Below, in pieces: positions 8,618 to 17,267 of a stretch of 64,000 nucleotides of DNA. The translations under genes and the position numbers were made by a program. Origin of the DNA: Deltaproteobacteria bacterium (lineage in GTDB: Bacteria > Desulfobacterota_D > UBA1144 > Nemesobacterales > UBA2774); NCBI GenBank assembly GCA_029262275.1, contig JAJCZS010000009.1, positions 68,284-132,283 on the forward strand, written 5' to 3'. Every line of letters begins with the position of its first letter. The stretch's first letter is position 1. A model generated the notes under the pieces. The model worked only from the letters and a program-made list of their open reading frames with translations, was not told the origin of the DNA and made no database searches.

Positions 8618-9326
8618 AATTAACAATTCCACCAATAACTAACATGGAAGTTAGTTTGCTAGTCATGTGTTTAGGAAGAGCGCTTCTCTCCAGATCGTTA
8701 ACAGTTCTTTCTATATCGTAAGAAACTCTTCTTATATATGGAACACCGTCATCTATCACCGCATAAGATGCTCTTGGATTTAAATCCCTGGGCTGTCCGA
8801 CTGAGCCTGGATTAAGTATTATTGTGTTTCCTACGGTTTTAATTGAGGGTTTATGTGAATGTCCTACAAGAATGAACCTTGCTCCCGATTCTTCCTCGGT
8901 ATTAGTATCTTTAATATCTAAGCTTTCTGCCTGACACTTGGAGAAATCTATATCTGATCCGTGGACTAGATCAAAATCTATAGTGTCTATGGAGAATTTG
9001 TTACTTAAAGGCAATCGTCTTAAGAAACCAACCTCCTCGCTTGAGAGAAATTCCTCCCCCCATTCTCTTGTAACAGCTGATATTGAATTTAACTCGCCCG
9101 GGCATTTGCTATTGATTCCATAGGCCATAGCGTGATCGTGGTCTCCTCTAACTCCCCAAAACCGGGTCTTAGAGCATTTCATTAGAAATTTTATACAATT
9201 TCTTGGACTTGGACCGAAATCTACCACATCTCCAAGAAAGATCAGAGCATCATAATTTTCCTTATCCAAAACTGCTTCTAGGGCGTACCAATTTGCGTGA
9301 ATATCCGAAAGTATTAGTATTTTCAT
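8616..9326 (-). CDS. Calcineurin-like metallophosphoesterase (YfcE/ApaH-like superfamily)
   Basis: Cytosolic dinuclear-metal phosphoesterase of 236 residues. Metal-binding motifs in order: D8-x-H10 in LSDIHAN, GDxxD at 32-36 (GDVVDFGP), GDHDHA replacing the usual GNHD, and GHSHKP plus NPGSVGQPRD near the C-terminus. These are the motifs of the small bacterial YfcE-like group acting on phosphodiesters or nucleotides; the substrate cannot be told from sequence. The gene stands alone: convergent with the porin and divergent from the next barrel gene. Confidence 0.85.
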   Translation of the reverse strand: MKILILSDIHANWYALEAVLDKENYDALIFLGDVVDFGPSPRNCIKFLMKCSKTRFWGVRGDHDHAMAYGINSKCPGELNSISAVTREWGEEFLSSEEVGFLRRLPLSNKFSIDTIDFDLVHGSDIDFSKCQAESLDIKDTNTEEESGARFILVGHSHKPSIKTVGNTIILNPGSVGQPRDLNPRASYAVIDDGVPYIRRVSYDIERTVNDLERSALPKHMTSKLTSMLVIGGIVN

Positions 9327-9673
9327 ATTAAATATACTATAATGATGAAATATGTGGCTAGTGTTAATAAAGTATGAAGATTGTGTTTAAACATAGGCCA
9401 TTGTGTGTTGTTGTTTAAAAAGTACTTTAGATAAGCAGTTCATACAGAAGTTGGAAAATTATTATAAATTAAAAAATAGCATTGGATTTTTGATTAAAAC
9501 GTGATAGAATTTGTTGAAAAGGAAGAAAAGTGTATATTTAAGTGTAAGTTAAAGTTAAGTATGAATTGTCAGGAGGCAGCTCGAAGCGTCAAAAAAACCT
9601 CTTGACAAAGTTGTTTAATTTATATAGAGTAAGCTCAGAACTTTAAAAACCAAATAAAAGGAGGTAAGGAGAG
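9327..9673. other. 347-base intergenic region with promoter for the following barrel gene
   Basis: AT-rich. No credible ORF. It contains a run of TTAAG/GTTAA motifs at 9538-9559 and, closer to the gene, a -35-like TTGACA at 9602-9607. The 5' side carries the short leader of the phosphoesterase gene. I see no stable structured RNA. Confidence 0.5.
9602..9629 (+). promoter_or_regulatory. Promoter of the abundant barrel gene
   Basis: Perfect TTGACA at 9602-9607, with TATAGA (15-base spacing) or TAGAGT (17-base spacing) as the -10. An AAGGAGGTAAGGAG ribosome site follows at about 9658-9671. Confidence 0.55.
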
Positions 9674-11257
9674 ATGAGTAAAGCCAAATGGCTTCTTATG
9701 TTTTTATTGGCTCTAACATTAGCCGTTCCTGCATCAGCAGTAGAGCTCACATTGGGCGGCTTCCCAAGTTACATGCGTACAAGAGCGCGTTTCATTTCAA
9801 ACGCCACGTACATATCTGCATTGAGCAACAGCGATGCACAAGCACTTGGGTTTAATGATAATGATGACAATATCTTTTTTGCAGATACCACTCTGCGTTT
9901 AACCCCACAATTGGTGCTCAGTGATGCAGTAACTATCAGAGCTCAGATTGGCGTGTTTGATAACAACATTTGGGGTGGAAATACACAAGAGTTTTTTGGT
10001 GGTCGTAGTACCGTCATTAACTCTAGTATATCCTTTAGTGACAGATTCAGAGGTGCTATCTTAGTTGGACCTGATGCCATTGATGATCCAGGATTCTTCG
10101 ATATCAGAATGCTTCATGCAGATATCGTGCTTCCTCACAACCTTGGTTTCTTGAGGATTGGACGTCAGCCATTTGACTGGGGTATTGGTATCCTAGCAAA
10201 CGGTGGATGGGATCCATATTCTGATCTAGGTTTTGTACTAGATAGGTTCCTATATCTTAAATCATTTGCAGCCGGATCCGGTTCTTTAACATTCGTGTTT
10301 GTTTCGGATATTTTGGCTGGAGGTAACTCCGTTGTGAATGGTGGTGGAACTGGATATGATGGTGGAGCAGTAGCTCTTATCTTCAACAATCCTAACATCA
10401 TGGGAACAAACTTCACACTTGGTGGTTATGTATTCCCATACATTCATCAGGATAACCTATGTCTTGATAGCGTAGGTATTACTTGTCCTAGTGGTGTTGG
10501 AAACACTGGTGTTGATGCTGAAAGATACACACTATTCTCAGGTTTGCTCGATGTTAAAACCGATCTTTGGAGACTAGTTGGTGAATTTCAGGCTTGGCAG
10601 GGTGAACTTAACATTGACGGAGTTGGAGACATCGACGTTGACTTAAGTTGGCTTTGGGCAGCTCGTGCTGAGGTTTATCCAGGATGGCCGCTAAAAATCG
10701 TTGCTGCTGAATTCGGATGGGCTCAGGGTAATGATTCTACAGAGCTTGGTGATAACAACCCAGCTGTTTCTGGTAATGGTAGTGGATTGATATTCAACCC
10801 AGCATATAACATTGATAACCTTCTTTTCAAAAACATGATTCCAACTATTTATCAGCAAGAAGGTAGTGTTATAAACGCTTACTATGCTAGACTTTGGGGA
10901 ACTGTGAAAGTTGTAGATTCTATTTCGTTTACTCCACAAGTATTAGTCGCTTGGAACCAACAGACTGATAACGTTGAAGTAAATGGTATCTTCGGATCAG
11001 GTACAACCATTGATAGTGTTGATTCCTATCTTGGTACTGAGGTTGAAGGAACTATAACTTGGCACATTCATCCAGGAGTTAGTTTTGACCTAATCGGTGG
11101 CGTTATTTTCACAGGAAGTGGTCTTGATCAATTGCTTACAGCTCAGGCTGCTGATGTGTTAGCTAAGAACGATATCGACGGTCGTACAAACTATGATGAG
11201 ACACCTTGGACTGTTCAAGGTAGATTAATGATCTTCATAGATCAATTCTTCAAATAG
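9674..11257 (+). CDS. Outer-membrane beta-barrel protein, unassigned porin-like family
   Basis: 527 residues with a signal peptide (about 1-22, ending PASAVE). The rest is an alternating, glycine- and aromatic-rich beta protein: many GGF/GGY turns, ELTLGGFPSYMRTRARFIS at the start of the barrel, RIGRQPFDWGIGILANGG in the middle, and a C-terminal strand ending in F-F-K. This looks like a porin or export channel of 16-18 strands but I cannot name the family. The near-consensus ribosome site, a TTGACA promoter and a strong terminator suggest it is a major outer-membrane protein. Monocistronic. Confidence 0.8.
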   Translation: MSKAKWLLMFLLALTLAVPASAVELTLGGFPSYMRTRARFISNATYISALSNSDAQALGFNDNDDNIFFADTTLRLTPQLVLSDAVTIRAQIGVFDNNIWGGNTQEFFGGRSTVINSSISFSDRFRGAILVGPDAIDDPGFFDIRMLHADIVLPHNLGFLRIGRQPFDWGIGILANGGWDPYSDLGFVLDRFLYLKSFAAGSGSLTFVFVSDILAGGNSVVNGGGTGYDGGAVALIFNNPNIMGTNFTLGGYVFPYIHQDNLCLDSVGITCPSGVGNTGVDAERYTLFSGLLDVKTDLWRLVGEFQAWQGELNIDGVGDIDVDLSWLWAARAEVYPGWPLKIVAAEFGWAQGNDSTELGDNNPAVSGNGSGLIFNPAYNIDNLLFKNMIPTIYQQEGSVINAYYARLWGTVKVVDSISFTPQVLVAWNQQTDNVEVNGIFGSGTTIDSVDSYLGTEVEGTITWHIHPGVSFDLIGGVIFTGSGLDQLLTAQAADVLAKNDIDGRTNYDETPWTVQGRLMIFIDQFFK

Positions 11258-11310
11258 AAATGAAACGGTGAGAGTGACGTAAAGTCTATCTCATTGGTTA
11301 AAATATTTAG

Positions 11311-11347
11311 CCCCTTCCCTTGCAGATGTGAGGGAAGGGGTTTTTTT
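11311..11347 (+). terminator. Terminator of the barrel gene
   Basis: CCCCTTCCCT (11311-11320) pairs perfectly with AGGGAAGGGG (11331-11340) across a 10-base loop, followed by seven T. Confidence 0.92.
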
Positions 11348-11384
11348 ATGTCTAAGTCTGAATATGTCCAAAAAGTGAATTAGA

Positions 11385-11978
11385 TTATATAGTGGATAGT
11401 TTGATAGACCTTTGAATGATAGATCTCATTGTTTGGATAGACTGATTACCGTAGACAGGAAAGTTTCCAAATACAAATGTAGGTACACCTAGTATAAGGT
11501 TGTCTTCTGCATCTTTTTTATTTGACCCTATTTCATCAAACATAATGCGTTTTTCTAGACATTCTTTGAGCTCATTCTTATCAAGCTCTGCCTTCTCCCC
11601 AATCTCAAGGACAACTTCAATATCACCTATATTTTTTCCTTCCAAGAAATAAGCTTCATATACAGCTATATGGAACTCTAAGAATTTACCTTTAGCTTTG
11701 GCAAACTCAGATCCCTCTAGTGTTAGTCTGGAATTTGTTGCAAATCCAGGGAGTTTGATCTCAATATCATCTTCTTTGGCCATTGAGTAAACAGTTTTAG
11801 CAAAGGATTTAGATTTCAGAGTCTTTGAGCGTTTTTGCCCCTGAGGTAGAAATTCCGGGTGTATCTCTATACCCTTCCATTCTATGGTTAGATTGAATTC
11901 CTTTGATAAACCTAGAATTCGTTTAGTTCCCAAGTAGCAATACGGGCATATATAGTCGTAGTAGACAGTAACTTTCAT
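11385..11978 (-). CDS. DsbA-family thioredoxin-fold oxidoreductase (FrnE-like)
   Basis: 197 residues, no signal peptide, so cytosolic. The N-terminal strand ends in DYICPYCYLG, giving a C11-P-Y-C14 redox pair. The cis-proline region is GVPTFVFGNFPVYG, near the C-terminus. This fits the FrnE / 2-hydroxychromene-2-carboxylate isomerase-like branch of the DsbA family; retention of both cysteines favours a disulfide oxidoreductase over an isomerase. It lies downstream of purH on the same strand, 58 bases away, with no functional link evident. Confidence 0.85.
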   Translation of the reverse strand: MKVTVYYDYICPYCYLGTKRILGLSKEFNLTIEWKGIEIHPEFLPQGQKRSKTLKSKSFAKTVYSMAKEDDIEIKLPGFATNSRLTLEGSEFAKAKGKFLEFHIAVYEAYFLEGKNIGDIEVVLEIGEKAELDKNELKECLEKRIMFDEIGSNKKDAEDNLILGVPTFVFGNFPVYGNQSIQTMRSIIQRSIKLSTI

Positions 11979-12036
11979 ATCACTAGTCTATAATATAGCT
12001 TAAAAGCTGAAACTCAAGGAATAAACTATGACAATA

Positions 12037-13599
12037 TTAATGTTTAAAGTGCCTGAATCCGGTAAACACCATAGCAATATCGTGTTCATCACAAGCATCA
12101 ATAATGTCTTGGTCTCTTATGGAGCCGCCTGGTTGTACTATTGCCGTGATGCCAGCTTTTGCCGCTTCATCTATACCGTCACGAAATGGGAAAAAGGCAT
12201 CAGACGCAAGAGTTGCCCCCTTTGTAGGAAGCTCGGCTTTAATAGTTGCTATTTTAACAGAATCAACCCTGCTCATCTGCCCAGCACCTATTCCAACGGT
12301 CTGCCCTTCACGGGCAAATACTATGGCATTTGATTTAACATGCTTGCATACCTTCCATCCAAATTTAAGAGCACTTAATTCTTCATCGGTCGGCTTGCGT
12401 TTAGTGAGCACTTTCATATCATCAAAATCTTGGTTGATCCCTGTGTCACGGTCTTGAATCAGAGCTCCTCCAATTACCTTTTTAAAATCTAGCCCTGCAG
12501 CAGTTTCAAGTGGTAATTCAGGGGTTTTCATCACCCTTAGATTCTTTTTGTCAGATAGTAGCTCGAGTGCTTTCTCAGAGTATCCAGGGGCTATTACGAC
12601 TTCGAGAAACATAGCAGCAAGCTCAGATGCAGTAGCCTCATCAACTTCTCTGTTAAAAGCCACAATGCCACCAAAAGAGCTTACAGGATCGCAAGCCTTA
12701 GCTTTTAGGAAAGCCTCTACAACACTTTCATCTGTAGCAACCCCACATGGGTTATTATGTTTGACCACTACACATGCACACTCTTTAAAGTCTTTAACGG
12801 CTTCAAGTGCGGCATCTGTATCATAAATGTTGTTTAGAGACAGTTCTTTTCCCTGCAGTTGAATAGAGTTTGAAATACAGGGTTCTTCAAATCCTGACTG
12901 CACATAAAAAGAACCTTCTTGATGAGGATTCTCACCATATCTTAACTTCATTTTTTTATCCATATGTATTGTAAGACTTGGAGGGAACTTTGTTTTCTCC
13001 CCACTTGGATCGATAGCACCAAGGAAATTTGAGATTGCAGCATCGTAGCGGGAAACGTATGAAAATGCCTTAACAGCTAGTTTGAAATTTGTTTCAGCTG
13101 AGATTGAGCCGTTGTTCTTTTTAAGCTCTTTAAGAAGGTCCTCATAATCTTCTGGGTGAGTTACCAGTGTTACATATTGATAATTTTTTGCAGCGGCCCT
13201 CAGCATTGTAGGTCCACCTATGTCTATATTCTCAATAGCTTCCATTAAATCTACATTTTCTTTTTTAATTACCTCTTCAAACGGATAGAGATTAACAATA
13301 ATCATGTCAATTGGCTGCATATCATTATCCTGCATTTGCTGTAAATGAGTGTCATTGTCGCGCAGTGCAAGAACGCCGCCATATATTTTAGGGTGTAGAG
13401 TCTTAACACGTCCATCTAGAATCTCGGGTGACCCCGTATATTCGGAAATATCCATTACACTAACCCCTGCATCCCTAAGCTGTTTAGCTGTGCCGCCTGT
13501 GGATAGTATCTCAACATCAAACTCCTCAAGACCTTTGGCAAAATTGCTTATGCCTTCTTTGTCTGAGACACTTATGATTACCCTATTAATCTTGTTCAT
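12037..13599 (-). CDS. purH: Bifunctional AICAR transformylase / IMP cyclohydrolase
   Basis: Last two steps of purine synthesis: formylation of AICAR with 10-formyl-THF and closure to IMP. 520 residues, normal length. The N-terminal MGS-like cyclohydrolase domain has SVSDKEGISNFAKGL, LSTGGTAKQL and VKTLHPKIYGG; the C-terminal transformylase domain has VVKHNNPCGVA and ends GGSIRDQDIIDACDEH...TGFRHFKH. AAGGAG lies 7 bases before the ATG. No other pur gene is nearby. Confidence 0.98.
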   Translation of the reverse strand: MNKINRVIISVSDKEGISNFAKGLEEFDVEILSTGGTAKQLRDAGVSVMDISEYTGSPEILDGRVKTLHPKIYGGVLALRDNDTHLQQMQDNDMQPIDMIIVNLYPFEEVIKKENVDLMEAIENIDIGGPTMLRAAAKNYQYVTLVTHPEDYEDLLKELKKNNGSISAETNFKLAVKAFSYVSRYDAAISNFLGAIDPSGEKTKFPPSLTIHMDKKMKLRYGENPHQEGSFYVQSGFEEPCISNSIQLQGKELSLNNIYDTDAALEAVKDFKECACVVVKHNNPCGVATDESVVEAFLKAKACDPVSSFGGIVAFNREVDEATASELAAMFLEVVIAPGYSEKALELLSDKKNLRVMKTPELPLETAAGLDFKKVIGGALIQDRDTGINQDFDDMKVLTKRKPTDEELSALKFGWKVCKHVKSNAIVFAREGQTVGIGAGQMSRVDSVKIATIKAELPTKGATLASDAFFPFRDGIDEAAKAGITAIVQPGGSIRDQDIIDACDEHDIAMVFTGFRHFKH

Positions 13600-13894
13600 G
13601 TACCTACTCCTTAGTGGAAGTGATTATAATGACAAACGATGCTTTTACTCTGGTGATTTAGAATGGAAATCCGATGTCCGTACTCTGAGTAAAAACTATT
13701 ATTTTAGCGCAATGGGTTGAAATTCCAATAGGCTCTTTAAAGATTGTGTGAATACTTAGATATAAGACTTTGAGAAATCCTTAATTGTTACGTATAATCT
13801 TTCTTGAAAGTTGTGATGGGTTTATTTTTTGTCAGTTGTTTCGAAATGAAATTCTTGTCCTATTTTTTTACCATAAGCGGAGGGATTTTTTAGT

Positions 13895-14896
13895 ATGAAG
13901 AATCAAAAGTCGATTAATTTTAGAGTAGGTTTATTCGTACTGATAGCCATTGGTGTTTTGTGCACAATTGTTTTTTTATTAGGTGGTGAACAGAGCTATT
14001 TTGAGAAGAACTATACTCTAAAAACTTCTTTTAAGAACACCGCTGGACTTATTAAAGGAGCTGCAGTAAGGCTCTCAGGCGTTCGCATAGGCGCGGTAAC
14101 AGATCTTGGTTTTGCTAACGATCCTGTCGGAGATAAAGTGATAAACCTAACTATGCTGATAAATAAAGAAGGTATGAGCCGGTTAAACCCGGACTCTAGG
14201 GCTACTATAAAAACAGAAGGTCTTTTAGGAGATAAATTTATAGAAATCCTTCCCGGACAAGAACCACCACTTACAGTCCTTCCTGACACTTTAACAATTG
14301 AAAGCCAGACCCCAATAGAATTTGCAAGCATTATAGGCCAGTCGGGTGATTTGATTACTAATATTATCAGCATCTCAAAAAGCTTGGACAAAATAGTTAA
14401 GGGTATTGGAGAAGGCAAAAACCTTGAGAATATTAATCAAACCATAGCTTCAGTTAAAGCTAGCTCCGAGGCACTCCAGGAAAATATGGAAGCCATTGCT
14501 ACTGGAAATGGAATACTAAATACAATGATATATGGTCCAAGGGATAAATCAGGCGGTAAGATCGATGAAAATACCCTGGTGAAGTTAAATAAAACAGTAT
14601 CCAAATTAGATACATTGCTCAATCAAATTAACAATGGTCAAATTGATACTACACTATCCAATATAAGTGTGGCATCTGGTGAGTTGAAAGAGACCATGGC
14701 AAATTTTAACGAAATATCTGAAATGCTTAGAGGCGGCGAAGGAACTCTAGGGGCTCTTATAATAGATCCCAGTATCTATGATAATCTAAAAGGAATTTTG
14801 GGTGAGGCAGAGAGAAGCAAATTTGTACGCGCTGCGGTTAGATACTTAGTTGATGAGGAAGAAGTCAACGCTGCCGACAATCCTGCACCAAACTAA
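13895..14896 (+). CDS. MlaD/MCE-family lipid transport protein
   Basis: Inner-membrane anchored, periplasm-facing protein of 333 residues. One N-terminal helix (about 10-30, FRVGLFVLIAIGVLCTIVFLL) is followed by the MCE domain (about 38-115, with TAGLIKGAAVRLSGVRIG and KTEGLLGDKFIEI), then a long helical tail rich in I/L heptads (about 150-280), as in MlaD and related proteins that carry phospholipids between membranes. MlaE, MlaF and MlaC homologues, usually adjacent, are absent here, so the permease and ATPase must be elsewhere. GGAGG about 12 bases upstream of the ATG. Confidence 0.88.
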   Translation: MKNQKSINFRVGLFVLIAIGVLCTIVFLLGGEQSYFEKNYTLKTSFKNTAGLIKGAAVRLSGVRIGAVTDLGFANDPVGDKVINLTMLINKEGMSRLNPDSRATIKTEGLLGDKFIEILPGQEPPLTVLPDTLTIESQTPIEFASIIGQSGDLITNIISISKSLDKIVKGIGEGKNLENINQTIASVKASSEALQENMEAIATGNGILNTMIYGPRDKSGGKIDENTLVKLNKTVSKLDTLLNQINNGQIDTTLSNISVASGELKETMANFNEISEMLRGGEGTLGALIIDPSIYDNLKGILGEAERSKFVRAAVRYLVDEEEVNAADNPAPN

Positions 14897-14961
14897 AATT
14901 ATTGTCCAAAATACTAACCTTATGCATTAATCAGTGAAACATAATTCTAATTATTCAAATG

Positions 14962-15035
14962 AGCGGGTGACGGGATTCGAACCCGCGACCCTTAGCTTGG
15001 GAAGCTAATGCTCTAGCCAGCTGAGCTACACCCGC
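14962..15035 (-). tRNA. tRNA-Gly (anticodon CCC)
   Basis: Complete cloverleaf on the minus strand: acceptor GCGGGTG/CACCCGC, D arm GCTC...GAGC, anticodon stem TTAGC/GCTAA with loop TTCCCAA, and T arm CGGGTTCGAATCCCG. CCA is not encoded. It lies alone between mlaD and murQ. Confidence 0.97.
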
Positions 15036-15114
15036 GTCAAAACAAAATCTAGTGTATGCACCCTTAAAAGTCAATTTAACCAAGGGGCCAGTTAATTTGT
15101 TAGGCTTTACAGGA

Positions 15115-15130
15115 TATAATAGTTACCGTG
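15115..15130 (+). promoter_or_regulatory. -10 box placed for leaderless murQ transcription
   Basis: Perfect TATAAT at 15115-15120 ends 7 bases before the GTG start at 15128, where transcription would be expected to begin. No Shine-Dalgarno is present. The -35 (TTAATT at 15092-15097) is poor. Confidence 0.45.
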
Positions 15131-16027
15131 ACTGAGAGTAGAAAAACTGGACACCTTCTTACTGAGAAAATAAACCCTCGCACTACCGACTTGGACAAGT
15201 GCTCCCCTCTAGAAGTAGTAGAGCTTATACTGCAAGAGGACAGGGGCATTGTAGAGGCTATAGAGACAGAAAAACACAATATCTCTAGTGCTGTAGAATT
15301 AGTAGTAGATAAACTTAGAGGTGGGGGACGGTTATTTCTTCTAGGCGCCGGAACAAGTGGGCGTTTGGGTGTCATAGAGGCTGCAGAGTGCCCACCAACG
15401 TTTGGTACAGATCCTGATTTGATACAGGCCTTTATTGCCGGAGGAAGAGAGGCTGTGTGGCAGTCAGTTGAAGGGGCCGAGGATTCCAATACTGAGGCAG
15501 AAGAACTACTCATAAATTCTGATCTAGATAAAGACGATGTTGTAGTAGGAATAGCTGCCAGCGCTTCCACGCCTTTTGTTCAAAGCGGGTTACAGTATGC
15601 AAAAAACACCGGGAGCGGCTCAGTGTTAGTTACATGCAATACCGTCGAATCCAAAATAGCCGATGTGACTATAGAGCTCTTAGTAGGCCCAGAAGTGGTA
15701 GTAGGCTCTACAAGAATGAAGGCAGGAACTGTAACAAAAATGGTACTAAATATGATAACCACAGCCTCTATGGTGCAGTTGGGCAAAACTTATGGAAACC
15801 TTATGGTAGATGTGCAGCCTAAATCAGCCAAATTGAGAGATAGGGCTAAAAGAATTGTGATGCATATATCTGGAGTTAGTGAAGATAGGGCTTATGAACT
15901 ATTAGAGGAGTCAGGCTGGGATGTTAAAGCATCAATTGTTATGCAGACCAAAGGTCTAAGTTTAGAAGACTCAAAAAAATTACTACAGAAGCACGGCGGA
16001 TTTTTACGAGAGGCGCTTAAAAAGTAA
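15128..16027 (+). CDS. murQ: N-acetylmuramic acid 6-phosphate etherase
   Basis: Cleaves the lactyl ether of MurNAc-6-P to give GlcNAc-6-P and D-lactate, a key step in peptidoglycan recycling. 299 residues, family length. Motifs: NPRTTDLD near the N-terminus, the SIS-domain phosphosugar loop GAGTSGRLG, and the catalytic AAECPPTFG. The start is GTG at 15128, which places NPRTT at its usual distance from the N-terminus. There is no ribosome site, but a TATAAT 7 bases upstream suggests a leaderless message. First gene of a four-gene salvage operon. Confidence 0.97.
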   Translation: MTESRKTGHLLTEKINPRTTDLDKCSPLEVVELILQEDRGIVEAIETEKHNISSAVELVVDKLRGGGRLFLLGAGTSGRLGVIEAAECPPTFGTDPDLIQAFIAGGREAVWQSVEGAEDSNTEAEELLINSDLDKDDVVVGIAASASTPFVQSGLQYAKNTGSGSVLVTCNTVESKIADVTIELLVGPEVVVGSTRMKAGTVTKMVLNMITTASMVQLGKTYGNLMVDVQPKSAKLRDRAKRIVMHISGVSEDRAYELLEESGWDVKASIVMQTKGLSLEDSKKLLQKHGGFLREALKK

Positions 16028-16047
16028 TACGGATTACTACCAAAATT

Positions 16048-17223
16048 ATGACAACAAAACTCGAATCTCTAATAAATAAAAAAGATAAGTTAGTGGTTGG
16101 ATTAATGTCGGGTACGTCTAAGGACGGGATCGATGCTGCTTTAGTTAGGCTAAATGGAAGCGGATTTGATACTGACATAGAGCTTCTTAATTTCATATCC
16201 ACTCCATACAAAGAAGATGTCCGAGTAAGCCTAGACAAGTTGGTGCAAGAGTGCTCACTTAAGAATATCTCAGATTTAAATTTTATAATCGGGGATGAAT
16301 TTGCGGCGGCTGCGCTTCGTGTTATTGATGAAGCAGGATTAAACCCTTCGGATGTAGATTTAATAGGATCTCATGGTCAGACAGTTTTTCATAATCCCCC
16401 TTCTTATGATGACGGCAGGGCTTCGACCCTTCAGATAGGGGAGATTGATGTCATAGCTGAGAAAACGGGGATTACTACTGTTGGAGATTTTAGAACACGC
16501 GACATTGCTGCAGGTGGTGAAGCGGCACCACTCGTCCCATTTTTGGACTATCTCCTTTTTAGAAAAAAGGACAATGTTCTAATTGCTCAAAACATAGGCG
16601 GCATTGCAAACGCAACTGTTGTGACTGAGGACGTTGACGATGTAATAGCGTTTGATACCGGGCCTGGAAATATGTTGATGGATAAAATAATTCAGCTCTC
16701 TAGCGGTGGGAAAAAGAAATACGATAAAGATGGCAAACTGGCTTCCTCTGGAGAGGTGAATCTCGAACTATTAGAGAGGCTGCTCGCAGATCCGTATTAT
16801 AGTAATCCCCCTCCGAAATCCACAGGTGAAGAGCTTTTTGGCTTTGAGATGACAACTGCACTATATTCTTCTGTGGATAGTGAAATGCTTTCTCTACAAG
16901 ACATGATGGCCACACTTTTGTCACTCACGGTGGAATCTATAGTGTCATCATACAAAGACTATATTTTCCCTAACTGGGATATTGATGAAGTTATATTTAG
17001 TGGTGGAGGGTGCCGGAATCCTATTTTAATGGATGCCCTAAGGGCAGGGCTTCACCCATTGAAATGTTCTACGTCCGATGATTATGGGATTCCTGTGGAT
17101 GCAAAAGAAGCTGTCGCATTTGCAGTACTAGCAAATGAGCTCATATCAGCCAATACTAATAATCTGCCTCGTGTTACAGGGGCTCATAGAAAAGTACCTA
17201 TGGGCAAAATTGCTCTGGGATGA
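16048..17223 (+). CDS. anmK: Anhydro-N-acetylmuramic acid kinase
   Basis: Converts 1,6-anhydro-MurNAc plus ATP into MurNAc-6-P, the substrate of MurQ encoded 20 bases upstream. 391 residues. ATP-binding hallmark GLMSGTSKDGIDA at 18-30; SHGQTVFHNP (catalytic region), FDTGPGNMLMD and FSGGGCRNPILM follow in family order. Full length, cytosolic. Confidence 0.97.
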   Translation: MTTKLESLINKKDKLVVGLMSGTSKDGIDAALVRLNGSGFDTDIELLNFISTPYKEDVRVSLDKLVQECSLKNISDLNFIIGDEFAAAALRVIDEAGLNPSDVDLIGSHGQTVFHNPPSYDDGRASTLQIGEIDVIAEKTGITTVGDFRTRDIAAGGEAAPLVPFLDYLLFRKKDNVLIAQNIGGIANATVVTEDVDDVIAFDTGPGNMLMDKIIQLSSGGKKKYDKDGKLASSGEVNLELLERLLADPYYSNPPPKSTGEELFGFEMTTALYSSVDSEMLSLQDMMATLLSLTVESIVSSYKDYIFPNWDIDEVIFSGGGCRNPILMDALRAGLHPLKCSTSDDYGIPVDAKEAVAFAVLANELISANTNNLPRVTGAHRKVPMGKIALG

Positions 17224-17267
17224 GCACAAACATAACTTGCTTTCTCAAACACTAAGGGATTTCCGCA

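Noticed and set aside
8938..9123. Short ORF on the plus strand inside the phosphoesterase gene
   Set aside because: Shadow of the minus-strand gene; no ribosome site and no recognisable protein features.
9538..9559. A second Pho-box-like element (two 11-mers on the minus strand) before the barrel gene at 9674
   Set aside because: The motif can be read with 11-, 12- or 6-base spacing in an AT-rich stretch, lies in the opposite orientation, and is too far from the promoter to be convincing.
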